Part shown: one piece after another, positions 7,814 to 16,569 of the stretch
How positions within the stretch are numbered: position 1 is the first letter of the stretch
Layout of the letters: each line of letters starts with the position of its first letter
Assembly (NCBI GenBank): GCA_045805265.1
Contig: JBJMLO010000007.1
Coordinates: 78,943 to 142,942 of the forward strand
Reading direction: 5' to 3'
DNA length: 64,000 nt
Source of the DNA: JBJMLO01 sp045805265
GTDB taxonomy: Bacteria > Actinomycetota > UBA4738 > JACQTL01
Translations under genes and position numbers: made by a program
Notes under the pieces: model-generated
Seen by the model: only the letters and a program-made list of their open reading frames with translations
Database searches by the model: none
Told to the model about the DNA's origin: nothing

Positions 7814-8217
7814 TACAGGTCCCTGATGATCGCGCGGCCGATGACCCACGTGACCGGGACCATCGCGCCGAGGACGACGACGAGGGTCGCGTACCACAGG
7901 GGGGCCTGGTACAGCGAGGCCTTCGGCCAGAAGTCGAGGAGCATGATCCGGATGCCGTTCACGGCGTGGTAGATGACCATGCCGACCAGGACCAGCTCGA
8001 GGAGCTGCACCCCTGGGTTGTGGTACACGGACAGGACTCGGTTGTAGGCCTCGGGGCCCCAGCCGATCACTGCCGTGTCCACCACATGGGCGAACAGGAA
8101 CAGGATGATGCCGACGCCGGTGACGCGGTGCAGTACCCACGCCCACTGGCCCTCGCGGCCCCGGTACAGCCGGCCGAACTGCCCCGGGGCGGGCGTCAGC
8201 CGATTCTTCGCCGCCAC
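7813..8217 (-). CDS. sdhC: Succinate dehydrogenase cytochrome b556 subunit SdhC
   Basis: A 134-residue anchor. WAWVLHRVTGVGIILFLFAH is the conserved SdhC opening (His-Arg before the first span, then a His likely to bind haem b), followed by ELVLVGMVIYHAVNGIRIML and a third span. GTG start at 8217 has GGAGG seven bases upstream; reading further up leads into sequence with no homology pattern. First gene of the minus-strand sdhCDAB operon, whose genes are all overlapping or abutting. Confidence 0.9.
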   Translation of the reverse strand: MAAKNRLTPAPGQFGRLYRGREGQWAWVLHRVTGVGIILFLFAHVVDTAVIGWGPEAYNRVLSVYHNPGVQLLELVLVGMVIYHAVNGIRIMLLDFWPKASLYQAPLWYATLVVVLGAMVPVTWVIGRAIIRDL

Positions 8218-8290
8218 TGCGGATCCTCCAGCGTCGACAACGGGGCGCGGCTCCGAGCCGAGCCTGGGCCCGGCCGAGACGACCGGCGGG

Positions 8291-8296
8291 AGTCTA
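8291..8296 (-). promoter_or_regulatory. Possible -10 box of the sdhCDAB operon
   Basis: On the minus strand a TAGACT hexamer lies about 74 bases before the sdhC start, in the 132-base divergent gap shared with the exported protein at 8350. No good -35 is visible. The resulting leader would be about 65 bases. Weakly supported. Confidence 0.3.
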
Positions 8297-8349
8297 CTCG
8301 CTCCGTTCGGCGAACTCCGGTCCGACCCCCTGACCCATACAATCCGGCG

Positions 8350-8809
8350 ATGCGACGCAGCGCCGCCCGCACGTCGCTCGTCCTCGTCCTCCTGTCCACC
8401 GCGCTCGGCGCCGCGGACGGGGGCGGCCGTCCCGCTCGACGACCGCGAGCTCTCCTTCACGGGGCCGGTCACCACGAATGCCGTCAGTGGAGCCTTCAGA
8501 GCCACGGTGACCCGGATGGCCGGCGCGGGCGCGACGTCGTTCACGTTCACCGGCCGGCGAGCGGGCGTCTTGTTCCGGAAGGGGCCGAACCTCGGAAAGG
8601 CCTCGGTGGCCGTCGACGGGGGGCCGGCCCACATCGTCGACCTGTACCGTTCGACGCCCGGGTCCCGGTGGTGGACGGCGGCCTTCGACGCCGTGGGCCG
8701 GCATCGCGTCCGGATCGCCTGGACCGGCCGCCGGAACGACTCGTCGACGGGATCGCTGGTCGCGGTGGACGCGGTGGCGGCTATCGCGGAGGCCGCCCCC
8801 ACCGGCTAG
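8350..8809 (+). pseudogene. Frameshifted small exported protein
   Basis: An ATG six bases after a TACAAT box opens a clean signal peptide (MRRSAARTSLVLVLLSTALG). The frame is then lost: the mature part, VPLDDRELSFTGPVTT onwards to the TAG at 8807-8809, lies one base out. Removing a single G from the five-G run at 8419-8423 joins the two into one 152-residue protein (signal peptide, then DGAAVPLDD...). The mature domain contains FRKGPNLGKASVAVDGGP and RHRVRIAWTGR, a beta-rich layout like carbohydrate-binding or adhesion modules of secreted actinobacterial proteins. Either a recent one-base insertion or a homopolymer error. Its stop codon overlaps the -10 box of the next gene. Confidence 0.65.
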
Positions 8810-8819
8810 CGTTCCGCCC

Positions 8820-10640
8820 GTGAGGATGCCAGCGGCCGTCCGTGCCGGCCTCGCCGCCGCACTGCTCGCCGTCCCCATGCCCGGCGCATCCGCGGCGGTT
8901 CCGGGGGCCGACGGGAGGATCGCCTGGACGTCGAACCGCACCGGGAACCGGGACGTGTGGAGCATGAACCCGGACGGCTCGGACCAGGTGAACCTGACCT
9001 CGGCGCCGAGCATGGATGCCTTCCCCGCGTGGTCGCCGGACGGGACGCGCATCGCGTTCACCACCAATCGCCGCAACCGCAACTGGGACCTCGACGTCAT
9101 GGACGCGGACGGCTCGGGGGTGACCCCCGTCACCGCGAACAGCGCGGCGGCGGACTGGCTCCCCGCCTGGTCGCCCGACGGTTCCCGGATCGCGTTCACG
9201 CGGCACCGCGACGGGGACGACGCCGACCTGTGGTTCGTCGACCCCGACGGTTCGCACGCGGAGGCCTTCACGGCGGCGAACTCCGCGTTCGACGACGCGC
9301 TTCCCGTTTGGTCGCCAGACGGCTCCCGCATCGCGTTCCGGACCAACCGGACCGGGAACTGGGAGATCGACGTCGTCCCGGCCGACGGCTCCTCCCCGCC
9401 GATCGACGTGACCGACGACCCCTCCGACGACCGCGCCCCGTCGTGGTCGCCGAACGGCACACGCATCGCGTTCAAGAGCAACCGGACGGGTTCCTTCGAG
9501 ATCTACACGATGCGCCCGGACGGCACCGGGGTCGCCCGGCTCACCAGGAACTCCGCCGACGACGAGTACCCGGCGTGGTCGCCCGACGGCACGCACCTCG
9601 CGATCCAGAGCGCCCGCGACGGCAACCAGGAGATCTACACGATGCGGGCCGACGGATCGGAGATCCGCAGGCTCACGGTGGATCCACCGGAGGCTCCCGC
9701 CACGGACTTCGACCCCGACTGGCAGCCGGTCTCGCCCGGCCCGGGAGCCGACCTGTCGGTGTCGGTGGTGGACGCGCCGGGGCCCGCCCAGGTGGACGAC
9801 CCGCTCGCGTTCGACCTCGCCGTCACCGACAACGGGTCCGAGAGTTCCTCCGACGCAACGCTGGAGGTCGACTTCCCGGCGGGGCTCTCGGCGACGTCGG
9901 CGACGCCGACGCAGGGTGGGTGCTCGGGAGCAGACACCGTGGTCTGCCACCTCGGGTCGGTGGCCCGCGGCTCGACCGTCAGCGTGGCGGTGGACGCGGC
10001 GGCGATGGTTTCCGGGGAGCTGACCACGACCGCAACGGTCTCTGGGCCCGAGCCGGACCCGTCGGCCGGGGACGACGCCGCCTCCGTCACGACGCTGCTG
10101 GTGGCGGAGACGCACGAGGACTCGGTGACCCTCGGCCCCGACGGGTTCTCGCCGACGCCGCTCGAGGTTCCCGGCCTGGGGGACGAGGTGGTCTTCTCCG
10201 TGCAGGAGCCGGGGGTCCACTCGGTGGTGGACCGCAGCGGGCTCGGCCTGTTCTCCTCCGATCCCCTCGAGGCGGGCGCGGACTTCCGGCTGGTGATGCT
10301 GTTCGCCGGTGGCTACCCCTACCGGTGCTCGCACCACCCGCTGAGCGAGTTCGGAGTCGTCTACGTGCCGATGGCGGTGACGCCGGCCGAGGGGACGACG
10401 ACGGCGGAGTTCACCGTGCGGTGGGCGCTGACCGGAGCGCCTCCCAGGACGTGGTTCGACGTGCAGGTCCGCCGCCCCGGCGGGACCTTCGTGTCGTGGT
10501 CCGGACACGACCACGACACCGGCCCGGCGGCGGCGTTCGTGCCGGACGGGGGGCCGGGGACCTACCAGTTCCGGGCCCGGTTGCGGACCCAGACCAGGCG
10601 CGTGTACTGGTCCAGCCCCCTCTCCATCGCCGTCTCCTGA
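8820..10640 (+). CDS. Exported TolB-like beta-propeller protein with DUF11 and cupredoxin-like domains
   Basis: A 606-residue secreted protein. A signal peptide ends near ...PGASAA (28). Residues ~32-300 hold about six repeats of the form WSPDGTRIAF followed by D-x-MDADG, the PD40/TolB blades. Residues ~315-420 resemble a DUF11 domain (ADLSVSVVDAPGPAQVDDPL). Residues ~430-520 look like a cupredoxin, with GVHSVVD and YPYRCSHHPLSEFG supplying His, Cys and His in type-1 copper order. A final beta-sandwich follows. The GTG start is seven bases after TAGCGT. No membrane anchor or sorting signal is visible. Probably an extracellular binding protein; ligand unknown, copper binding inferred. Confidence 0.75.
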   Translation: MRMPAAVRAGLAAALLAVPMPGASAAVPGADGRIAWTSNRTGNRDVWSMNPDGSDQVNLTSAPSMDAFPAWSPDGTRIAFTTNRRNRNWDLDVMDADGSGVTPVTANSAAADWLPAWSPDGSRIAFTRHRDGDDADLWFVDPDGSHAEAFTAANSAFDDALPVWSPDGSRIAFRTNRTGNWEIDVVPADGSSPPIDVTDDPSDDRAPSWSPNGTRIAFKSNRTGSFEIYTMRPDGTGVARLTRNSADDEYPAWSPDGTHLAIQSARDGNQEIYTMRADGSEIRRLTVDPPEAPATDFDPDWQPVSPGPGADLSVSVVDAPGPAQVDDPLAFDLAVTDNGSESSSDATLEVDFPAGLSATSATPTQGGCSGADTVVCHLGSVARGSTVSVAVDAAAMVSGELTTTATVSGPEPDPSAGDDAASVTTLLVAETHEDSVTLGPDGFSPTPLEVPGLGDEVVFSVQEPGVHSVVDRSGLGLFSSDPLEAGADFRLVMLFAGGYPYRCSHHPLSEFGVVYVPMAVTPAEGTTTAEFTVRWALTGAPPRTWFDVQVRRPGGTFVSWSGHDHDTGPAAAFVPDGGPGTYQFRARLRTQTRRVYWSSPLSIAVS

Positions 10641-10651
10641 CCCGGCGCCGG

Positions 10652-10695
10652 GGTGCTCCGTGCGAGGCTCGGCGTACGTGAGGGATCGGAGCACC
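10652..10695. terminator. Stem-loop between the converging propeller and ku genes
   Basis: A perfect 9-base inverted repeat, GGTGCTCCG at 10652-10660 and CGGAGCACC at 10687-10695, flanks a 26-base loop in the 117-base gap between two converging genes. There is no T-tract, as is common in high-GC terminators. It could serve both strands; strength unproven. Confidence 0.35.
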
Positions 10696-10757
10696 TCCGG
10701 CTGCCCCGGCTGACGGCCGGCGGCCGTGGCGCCGGTCGCTGCGGTCGCAGTGATCGC

Positions 10758-11858
10758 TCAGCCGGTCCGGCGGCGGCGCGGACCCGGCCCCCCAGCGGGC
10801 TTTTCACGGGCTCCTCGCCGCGACGAGGGTGGGCGATCCCCCTCGGGCTCCGACACGGGGCCGCGGGCCCGCCTGGCCGCCTCGACGCTCCGCTTCAGCG
10901 CCTCCATGAGGTCGAACACGGCGGGTTCCTCCACGGCGAGCGTCCGCTCCGGCGCCGGACCCGCCTTGCCGCGGATCATCTCCAGCACCCGCTCGCGATA
11001 GGTGTCGGGGTACCGGGCGGGATCCCACTCCCGGCCCAGGGCCTCGATCAGCCGGACGGCCATCTGGATCTCGCGCGGCGAGGGCTCCTCCGCGGGCCGC
11101 AGCCCTCGCGGCTCGCGGACCTCGTCGAAGCGAAAGAGGGTCTCGAGCATCAGGGCGCCCCCCCAGGGGCGGATCGCCGCCAGGTGCTCCCTGGTGCGCA
11201 GGACGAACCGCCCGATCGCCACTCGCCCGGACTCCTCCATGGCCCGCACCAGCAGGCGGTACTGCCGCTCCGATCCGGGGGCGGGGACGACCTGGCAGCT
11301 CTTCTCGAAGTAGACGGGGTCGATGTCGGCGAGCCGGACGAAGTCCTCGATGTCGATCGACCCGCTGGGCTCGGGCGCGAGCTCCTCGAGCTCCTCGGCG
11401 GTGACGCGCACGAATCGTCCGGGATCGACCTCGTACCCCCGCACCACGTCCTCGAAAGCGACCTCCCGCGCCGCAGGTCCTTCATCCCTGGGCCGTGCTT
11501 CGAGGGGTCGCCCCTGCGCCTGCCGATCCCCGGCCGGGCCCAGCTCGGCTTCCCGCTGCCCGGGCCGGGTGGTCGGTTCCATCGGCGACAGCTCTGCGGC
11601 CGCTCCCTCCGTTCCCGGAGGAAGCGCCGTCGCCGGACCGGGCGCCCCCCACTCCTGATCGGATCGCCAACCGCCCGCGGGGCCTTCCCACAGCTGCTCG
11701 TCCGCCTCGTCGGCCACGCGGCGGTACCGCACACGGCGGCCCGTCCGACCCTCGAACTGGTGGAACCGGACGTCCCTGGGCGAGGTCGCCCCGTACAGCT
11801 TCACCGGGATCGAAACAAGCCCGAAGGACAGCGTTCCCGTCCAGACCGCCTGCTGCAT
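10758..11858 (-). CDS. ku: Ku DNA end-binding protein with an internal insertion
   Basis: A 366-residue bacterial Ku for non-homologous end joining. It begins WTGTLSFGLVSIPVKLYGAT, followed by RFHQFEGRTGRRVRYRRV, the ring-forming Ku core. In most bacterial Ku proteins the next conserved element (here FEDVVRGYEVDPGRFV, from ~135) follows within about 15 residues; here roughly 75 residues rich in Gly, Ala, Pro and Glu (about 54-131) intervene. The core then resumes (LEELAPEPSGSIDIEDFV, YFEKSCQVVP, YRLLVRAMEESGRVAIGRFV) and ends in a Lys/Arg-rich tail like those that bind DNA or LigD. No ligD is in the window. ATG start at 11858 has no clear Shine-Dalgarno. Confidence 0.88.
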   Translation of the reverse strand: MQQAVWTGTLSFGLVSIPVKLYGATSPRDVRFHQFEGRTGRRVRYRRVADEADEQLWEGPAGGWRSDQEWGAPGPATALPPGTEGAAAELSPMEPTTRPGQREAELGPAGDRQAQGRPLEARPRDEGPAAREVAFEDVVRGYEVDPGRFVRVTAEELEELAPEPSGSIDIEDFVRLADIDPVYFEKSCQVVPAPGSERQYRLLVRAMEESGRVAIGRFVLRTREHLAAIRPWGGALMLETLFRFDEVREPRGLRPAEEPSPREIQMAVRLIEALGREWDPARYPDTYRERVLEMIRGKAGPAPERTLAVEEPAVFDLMEALKRSVEAARRARGPVSEPEGDRPPSSRRGAREKPAGGPGPRRRRTG

Positions 11859-11871
11859 GCGTGGCAGTGTC

Positions 11872-12075
11872 TCAGCCCTCGGGCGGCCGGTCCAGTCCCT
11901 CAGGACGGTCCTGTTCCCGGTCCGGATGGTAACCGGGGCGGTTCTCCTCCGGCACGGGGCCGGCCGGGTCGCTCGGCCTCCCGCCGCGCTTCGCCTCGCG
12001 GGCGGCTCGCCTCCCCTGCTGGTCGGTCTCGCCGCGTCCGCTGCGGCGGACCTCCTGCTGCTGCGGTCGTGTCAT
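11872..12075 (-). CDS. Small hydrophilic protein of unknown function
   Basis: A 67-residue, very charged protein (MTRPQQQEVRRSGRGETDQQ at the start) ending in a VPEENRPGYHPDREQDRP-type tail that resembles short actinobacterial proteins of unknown role. The ATG has an AGGAGG seven bases upstream; a longer frame to 12231 crosses the upstream terminator and is unlikely. It ends 13 bases before the ku start on the same strand, so the two may be co-transcribed, which would hint at a link to DNA repair or stress. No domain was recognised. Confidence 0.6.
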   Translation of the reverse strand: MTRPQQQEVRRSGRGETDQQGRRAAREAKRGGRPSDPAGPVPEENRPGYHPDREQDRPEGLDRPPEG

Positions 12076-12134
12076 GACGGGCCTCCTCTCCTCGGGAAAA
12101 CCTGCCCGCCGGCGGCCCCTCCGACACCACAGAG

Positions 12135-12169
12135 GAGGGGCCGACGGTTCGTTCCTCCGCCGGCCCCTC
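12135..12169 (-). terminator. Stem-loop after the BNR-repeat gene
   Basis: GAGGGGCCG (12135-12143) and CGGCCCCTC (12161-12169) form a perfect 9-base stem with a 17-base loop, 19 bases past the stop of the upstream minus-strand gene and before the next start. No T-run follows. Confidence 0.45.
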
Positions 12170-12187
12170 GTCCTCATGTGGGTGCGA

Positions 12188-15100
12188 TCAATTCGTCGTG
12201 GTGGCCTCCGAGCCGGTGAAGAACCCGTCACCGGCGAACACGGCCCGGACGGTGCTGCCTCGCCTCACCGTCTTCTTCAGCGTGGCCACGCCGCTCGCGT
12301 TCGTCGTCGCGGCCCCGGCCTTCTTGCCGTTCACGAAGAAGGTCACGGTCCGCCCCGCGACCGGCGCATTGCTGCCGACGGCCATCAGCGTGGCCGTGAG
12401 AGTGCTCGTCCCACGGACCACGGTCATCAGAGTGCCGTCCTTGGTGATCGCGAACGGCGCGCTTGCCGACAGGCCGGCTGCCCTGGCCGTCAGCGTGTAC
12501 GCACCGGGCGCCTGGGTGAGCGCGAGTGTGGCGGTGGCCACGCCGCCCGCGCCCACCGGTGCCGTGGCCGACTGTGACCCGAGCGTGAACGTCACCGGGG
12601 TGCCGGCGTCGACGTAGCTCGTGTTCGCAGACACCGACACCGTGGTGGTGTAGGCGCCGCTCGCCGGGTTGCCCCCTGCGAGCGACAGCTGAGGCGCGTA
12701 AGCCCGGATCCCCGACACCTGGTTGGCCGCCCAGATCCCGGTCGCAAGGTTGTCGTCCGTGTACGCGGCATGCGCGAACCCGTCGACCCCCACCGAGATG
12801 TCGATGAAGTCCAGCAGGTCCCGGTTCGACCCGAGCTCCCCGATGCAGAAGATGCCGAGCGTGCACACGTCACCGATGTGCATCGGCGTCGGCGTGGCCT
12901 GGACCACGGACCACGTGGGGTTCCCCGAGGCCAGGTTCGTGGACTGGGCCATGTAGAGCCGCCACACCCCTCCCGCGCCCCCGCCGGGGGTGGGCTTGCC
13001 GTACGGCGTCTGGTCGATGAGCTTGTCGGTGCCGAGGTAGGCGACGTCCACCCGGCCCGGGTCCCCCACGGCGATGGACGGGAAGAAGTGCGTCCCCGTG
13101 TCGGCGTTCACCTTGTACGGGGACCCCGTCCCGTCGGACTTCCCGTTCCAGGTGATCCCGCCGTCGAACGACGCCATGACGTACACGTCCCACTCGTCGG
13201 TGAGGTTGTCGGCGAAGGCCACGTACGGGTTGCCCTGGTCGTCGAGGGTCAGGTCGGCGAACAGGCCGGAAGCGTCGTGGCCGAAGCCGCCGTCGAAGAT
13301 CAGCCGGTCGGTCCACGTCGCGCCCTGGTCGTCGGAGTACGCGATCCAGATCGTGCTGAAGGTGTTCAGCTGCGTGACGTTGCAGCCGGTGGCGGCGTTC
13401 GTGGCCAGGCTGCCGCCGAGCCACGCGTCGTAGATGCGCCCCGCGTGGGGACCGGACTTCACCACCTTGATGCCGCCGGGGATGGTGTCGCAGAGCGACG
13501 CCGCCTGCGCCTCCGGAGAGGTGATGACGTCGACCGGCGGGCCGAACGTCCTGCCGCCGTCACTGGATCGGTTCACCCAGATCTGGTTGGGACCCCAGTC
13601 GTGGTAGGTGAAGTACACGAGTGCCTGGTCGGTCGTCTTCCCCGGCGGGATGTAGGCGTCGGCCCACTGCCGGTCGACCAGGAAGGGTTGGTTCGAGGAG
13701 TTGGTCTGGGTGATGAACCCGCCGCCCTGTGTCCAGTGGGCGCCGAAGTCCGTGGACTTGAACACCACGCCCTGCAGGGTGTCGGGGTTGAGCTGGATCC
13801 CGTTCAGGTTGCTCTGGTACACCGCGCCGCTCGAGTCGACGTTGACGGACGTGTCGCCGCTGTGGTTCGCCGCGATGGCGCCGGCGGTCCACGTCTTCCC
13901 CTGATCCGCGGACCGGAAGAAGTCCATATTGCTGCCGGGGTAGGAGACGTACAGGTTCCCCTCCGGGCCGGTGGCGATCGAGGGCTCGCCGCCGCGGTCC
14001 TTGGGGCCCACCTGGGCCAGCGACACGTCGCCGAAGGTCGGAGCCGGCGCCGAGACCGTGAACTGCGCGGTGGTCGATGACGCACCGCGGGTGGCGTCGC
14101 CGGCGTAGTCGGCCTTCAGCTGGTACGTCCCGGCGTCGAGCGAGATGGCCTGGGTCGCCGTGGCCACGCCGCTCGCATTCGTGGTCCCGTTGACCGGCGG
14201 CAGGGAGCCGAGCTGGAATGCCACCGGCGCGCCGGACACCGGGTTGCCGGAGGTATCCAGCAGGATCGCGGCGTACGTGGCGGTCGCGCCCTTCGTGGCG
14301 CCGGTGTCGCCGGTGTACGTGAGCGTGGTCCCGGTCGCCGCGCTCCCGCCGGTGGCCTTGACGAACTGCACGACGGTCCCCTGCGCCAGGTTTCCCTTCG
14401 TCGCGACGATGTTCGCCAGGTGGTTGGCGTCGAAGACCACCGAGAAGAAGTCGAGAAGGCTCCGGTCGTCGGTATCGGAGCAGTTCGCGCCGGACAGGCA
14501 GATCTGCCCCTCGTGGGCGCCGGGCAGCGCGGTGCTCACCGTGAAGGCCGGGCTCCCGGAGGCGCCGTTTCGGCTCTCCAGGTAGTACACGTTCCACACG
14601 GCCGAGCTGTGGGCCTCGGGGTCCACGGCCTGGGGGGTGCCGTAGAACGACAGGGCCACGTGGCCCGCCTCGTCGGCGGCGATGGCGGGCATGACCGCGG
14701 TGTGTGCCGGTCCGATCAGTGCGCTCGCGTCGAACGGGCCCTGGAAGGTCCGCCCGTGGTCGGTGGAGGAGGCGTAGTACACCTCGTACGTCGCACCCTT
14801 CTTCTCCGACCAGGCGACGTAGACGTTTCCGGCGGCGTCGACCGTGCCGACCGCGAACAGATTGGCGGTCGTGGTCCCCGCGCCCGACTGCGGCACCACG
14901 CTGTGCGTGAAGGTCAGCCCGCCGTCGTCGGACCGCCACAGGTCCAGGCCGTCGGCCCCCTGCAGTACGACGTAGACGTAGGGGGTCGAACCGGCCCGAG
15001 AGTCGTCGACGAACAGCGAGCCGGGTGAGCACACGCAGGCCCGGGAGGCGTTGTCCACGACCAGGCTCTCCTGCGGGAACACCAGGGCGGCGTTCGGCCC

Positions 15101-16231
15101 GGCCGGCGTGTTCAAGGGGGCCTTGTCGATATAGACGCCCGACAGCCCGTCGTAGGTCTGGTAGAGGGCGTCCTCCTTCTCCGAGTAGGCGAGCCAGGCC
15201 CGGTCGTCGCCGAGATGGATGTGGCTGATGGGTGAGCCCGTCCAGGTCGAGCCCTTGTCGGTGCTGAACGACATCGAGTCGTCCCCGAGCCACAGGTCGA
15301 GCTGGTAGGCATTGCCCCGCTTGTCCGTTCGGATGTCAGTGTCGCCGCCGCCCAACCCGGTCTCGGCGGGGCCCACGTTCGACGTGGTGATGGGGCCCGC
15401 CCAGTTCCGGCCACCGTCGTCGGATCGCCACACCGGGCTTGCCCGGTTGCCCGTCGCGGAGGACGTCAGCCCGCGGGGGGCCGTGGCCCACAGCGTCTGG
15501 GGCTGGCCGGCCGTGCCCTGCGAGCCCACCGGGGCGACAGCCAGGCTCGGTTCCCCGTAGCCGTCCGACTGCGGGAGGGTCACCGGGGTCGTGAACCCGA
15601 CCGAGCCCGTCGCCAGTCCCGGCGAAGGGATCTGGCTGCCGTCCGTCGGCGGTGGCACGTTGACCGCGAACCCCGAGGGCGTGCTGGTCGAGTCGTAGGC
15701 GAGCACGGTGACCGCCTCGTTCACCAGGTAGTGGCCCCGAACCACGATGTCGACATGCTGGCCGGTTGCGTCGATCGGCAGCGGCGAGCTCGCGTCGGCC
15801 GAGGTGAACGTGTGGCGGACCTCCGTGAAGTCCGTACTCGCCGGCGAGGGGGCGTCGAAAGTAAACGTGTACTCCGTGGTCCCCACGGTCAGCTGGACGT
15901 CGTAGGTCACGCAGGTCAGGACGACGGACGTCGGCTCGCAGACGGGGGCGTGCTGCCACACGTCGATCCGCAGGGTGTCGATCATGCCGCCGATCGAGCC
16001 GTCCGCCCCGGTGAAGCGAGGGGCGTTCAGGATGGGTGCCCCGGTGAACAGGGTGGCCGACCCGGAGGTGGGAGCTGCCGTGTTGAACGTCCCGTCGATC
16101 GGGGAGCTGCCGGCGTGGAAGTAGTACTGGGTCTCGGGCACCGGCCCGGCGGCGGATGCCGAGGTGGTCAACCCCCCGAGCATGCCGAGCGATACGGTGA
16201 TCAGGGCCAGTGCGAACAGGCGTCGAGCCAC
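12188..16231 (-). CDS. Large secreted BNR/sialidase-like repeat protein with Ig-like domains
   Basis: A 1347-residue exported protein: the signal peptide ends in TTSASAAG (about 28). Two long propeller-like regions (about 210-620 and 735-1150) contain Asp-box/BNR elements such as SDDGGRNW, STDKGSTWTG, SADQGKTW and SDDQGATWTD. Each is followed by Ig-like or Big-type modules (TLTYTGDTGATKGATATYAA; VTFTLGSQSATAPVG; TVTFFVNGKKAGAATTNASG). The two halves share a matching end motif (DRSLLDFFSVVFD and NRDLLDFIDISVGVD), so they look like an internal duplication. No catalytic sialidase Arg triad or Tyr/Glu pair could be placed, so an enzyme role is not claimed. GTG start has AAGGAGG ten bases upstream. 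Likely extracellular binding or surface protein. Confidence 0.78.
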   Translation of the reverse strand: MARRLFALALITVSLGMLGGLTTSASAAGPVPETQYYFHAGSSPIDGTFNTAAPTSGSATLFTGAPILNAPRFTGADGSIGGMIDTLRIDVWQHAPVCEPTSVVLTCVTYDVQLTVGTTEYTFTFDAPSPASTDFTEVRHTFTSADASSPLPIDATGQHVDIVVRGHYLVNEAVTVLAYDSTSTPSGFAVNVPPPTDGSQIPSPGLATGSVGFTTPVTLPQSDGYGEPSLAVAPVGSQGTAGQPQTLWATAPRGLTSSATGNRASPVWRSDDGGRNWAGPITTSNVGPAETGLGGGDTDIRTDKRGNAYQLDLWLGDDSMSFSTDKGSTWTGSPISHIHLGDDRAWLAYSEKEDALYQTYDGLSGVYIDKAPLNTPAGPNAALVFPQESLVVDNASRACVCSPGSLFVDDSRAGSTPYVYVVLQGADGLDLWRSDDGGLTFTHSVVPQSGAGTTTANLFAVGTVDAAGNVYVAWSEKKGATYEVYYASSTDHGRTFQGPFDASALIGPAHTAVMPAIAADEAGHVALSFYGTPQAVDPEAHSSAVWNVYYLESRNGASGSPAFTVSTALPGAHEGQICLSGANCSDTDDRSLLDFFSVVFDANHLANIVATKGNLAQGTVVQFVKATGGSAATGTTLTYTGDTGATKGATATYAAILLDTSGNPVSGAPVAFQLGSLPPVNGTTNASGVATATQAISLDAGTYQLKADYAGDATRGASSTTAQFTVSAPAPTFGDVSLAQVGPKDRGGEPSIATGPEGNLYVSYPGSNMDFFRSADQGKTWTAGAIAANHSGDTSVNVDSSGAVYQSNLNGIQLNPDTLQGVVFKSTDFGAHWTQGGGFITQTNSSNQPFLVDRQWADAYIPPGKTTDQALVYFTYHDWGPNQIWVNRSSDGGRTFGPPVDVITSPEAQAASLCDTIPGGIKVVKSGPHAGRIYDAWLGGSLATNAATGCNVTQLNTFSTIWIAYSDDQGATWTDRLIFDGGFGHDASGLFADLTLDDQGNPYVAFADNLTDEWDVYVMASFDGGITWNGKSDGTGSPYKVNADTGTHFFPSIAVGDPGRVDVAYLGTDKLIDQTPYGKPTPGGGAGGVWRLYMAQSTNLASGNPTWSVVQATPTPMHIGDVCTLGIFCIGELGSNRDLLDFIDISVGVDGFAHAAYTDDNLATGIWAANQVSGIRAYAPQLSLAGGNPASGAYTTTVSVSANTSYVDAGTPVTFTLGSQSATAPVGAGGVATATLALTQAPGAYTLTARAAGLSASAPFAITKDGTLMTVVRGTSTLTATLMAVGSNAPVAGRTVTFFVNGKKAGAATTNASGVATLKKTVRRGSTVRAVFAGDGFFTGSEATTTN

Positions 16232-16569
16232 GAGGTCCCTCCTCCTTCGAACGGGGCGCCGGGACCGGGCTCAATCTGAGACCGGGGACCGGCTGCCGCG
16301 GGCGCGTCGGTGTCGCGGCGAGGCCGCGACGGAATTACAGGGCGCTACCGATGTCGTCCCTCAGCTGGTCCTTCCCCCTCTCCCTGGTGAGCCCGGTGGA
16401 GGCTCACGCGGGGCGAGCTATTCCCACGCCGGCCGGCGCCCAAACATGGGATCGGGTTCCATCGATGGCCCGCCCGGCGAGGCGCCTGTACCGGCGACAT
16501 ACCGGTGTCCGATGCCTCGAGCCGCTCGCCGGCCAGGGTGGTTGGGAGACGAGGCCTCGGACCGGGCGG

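Noticed and set aside
10641..10655. Perfect palindrome CCCGGCGCCGGG as a terminator
   Set aside because: It has no loop and so cannot form a normal hairpin; the neighbouring 9-base stem-loop is the better candidate.
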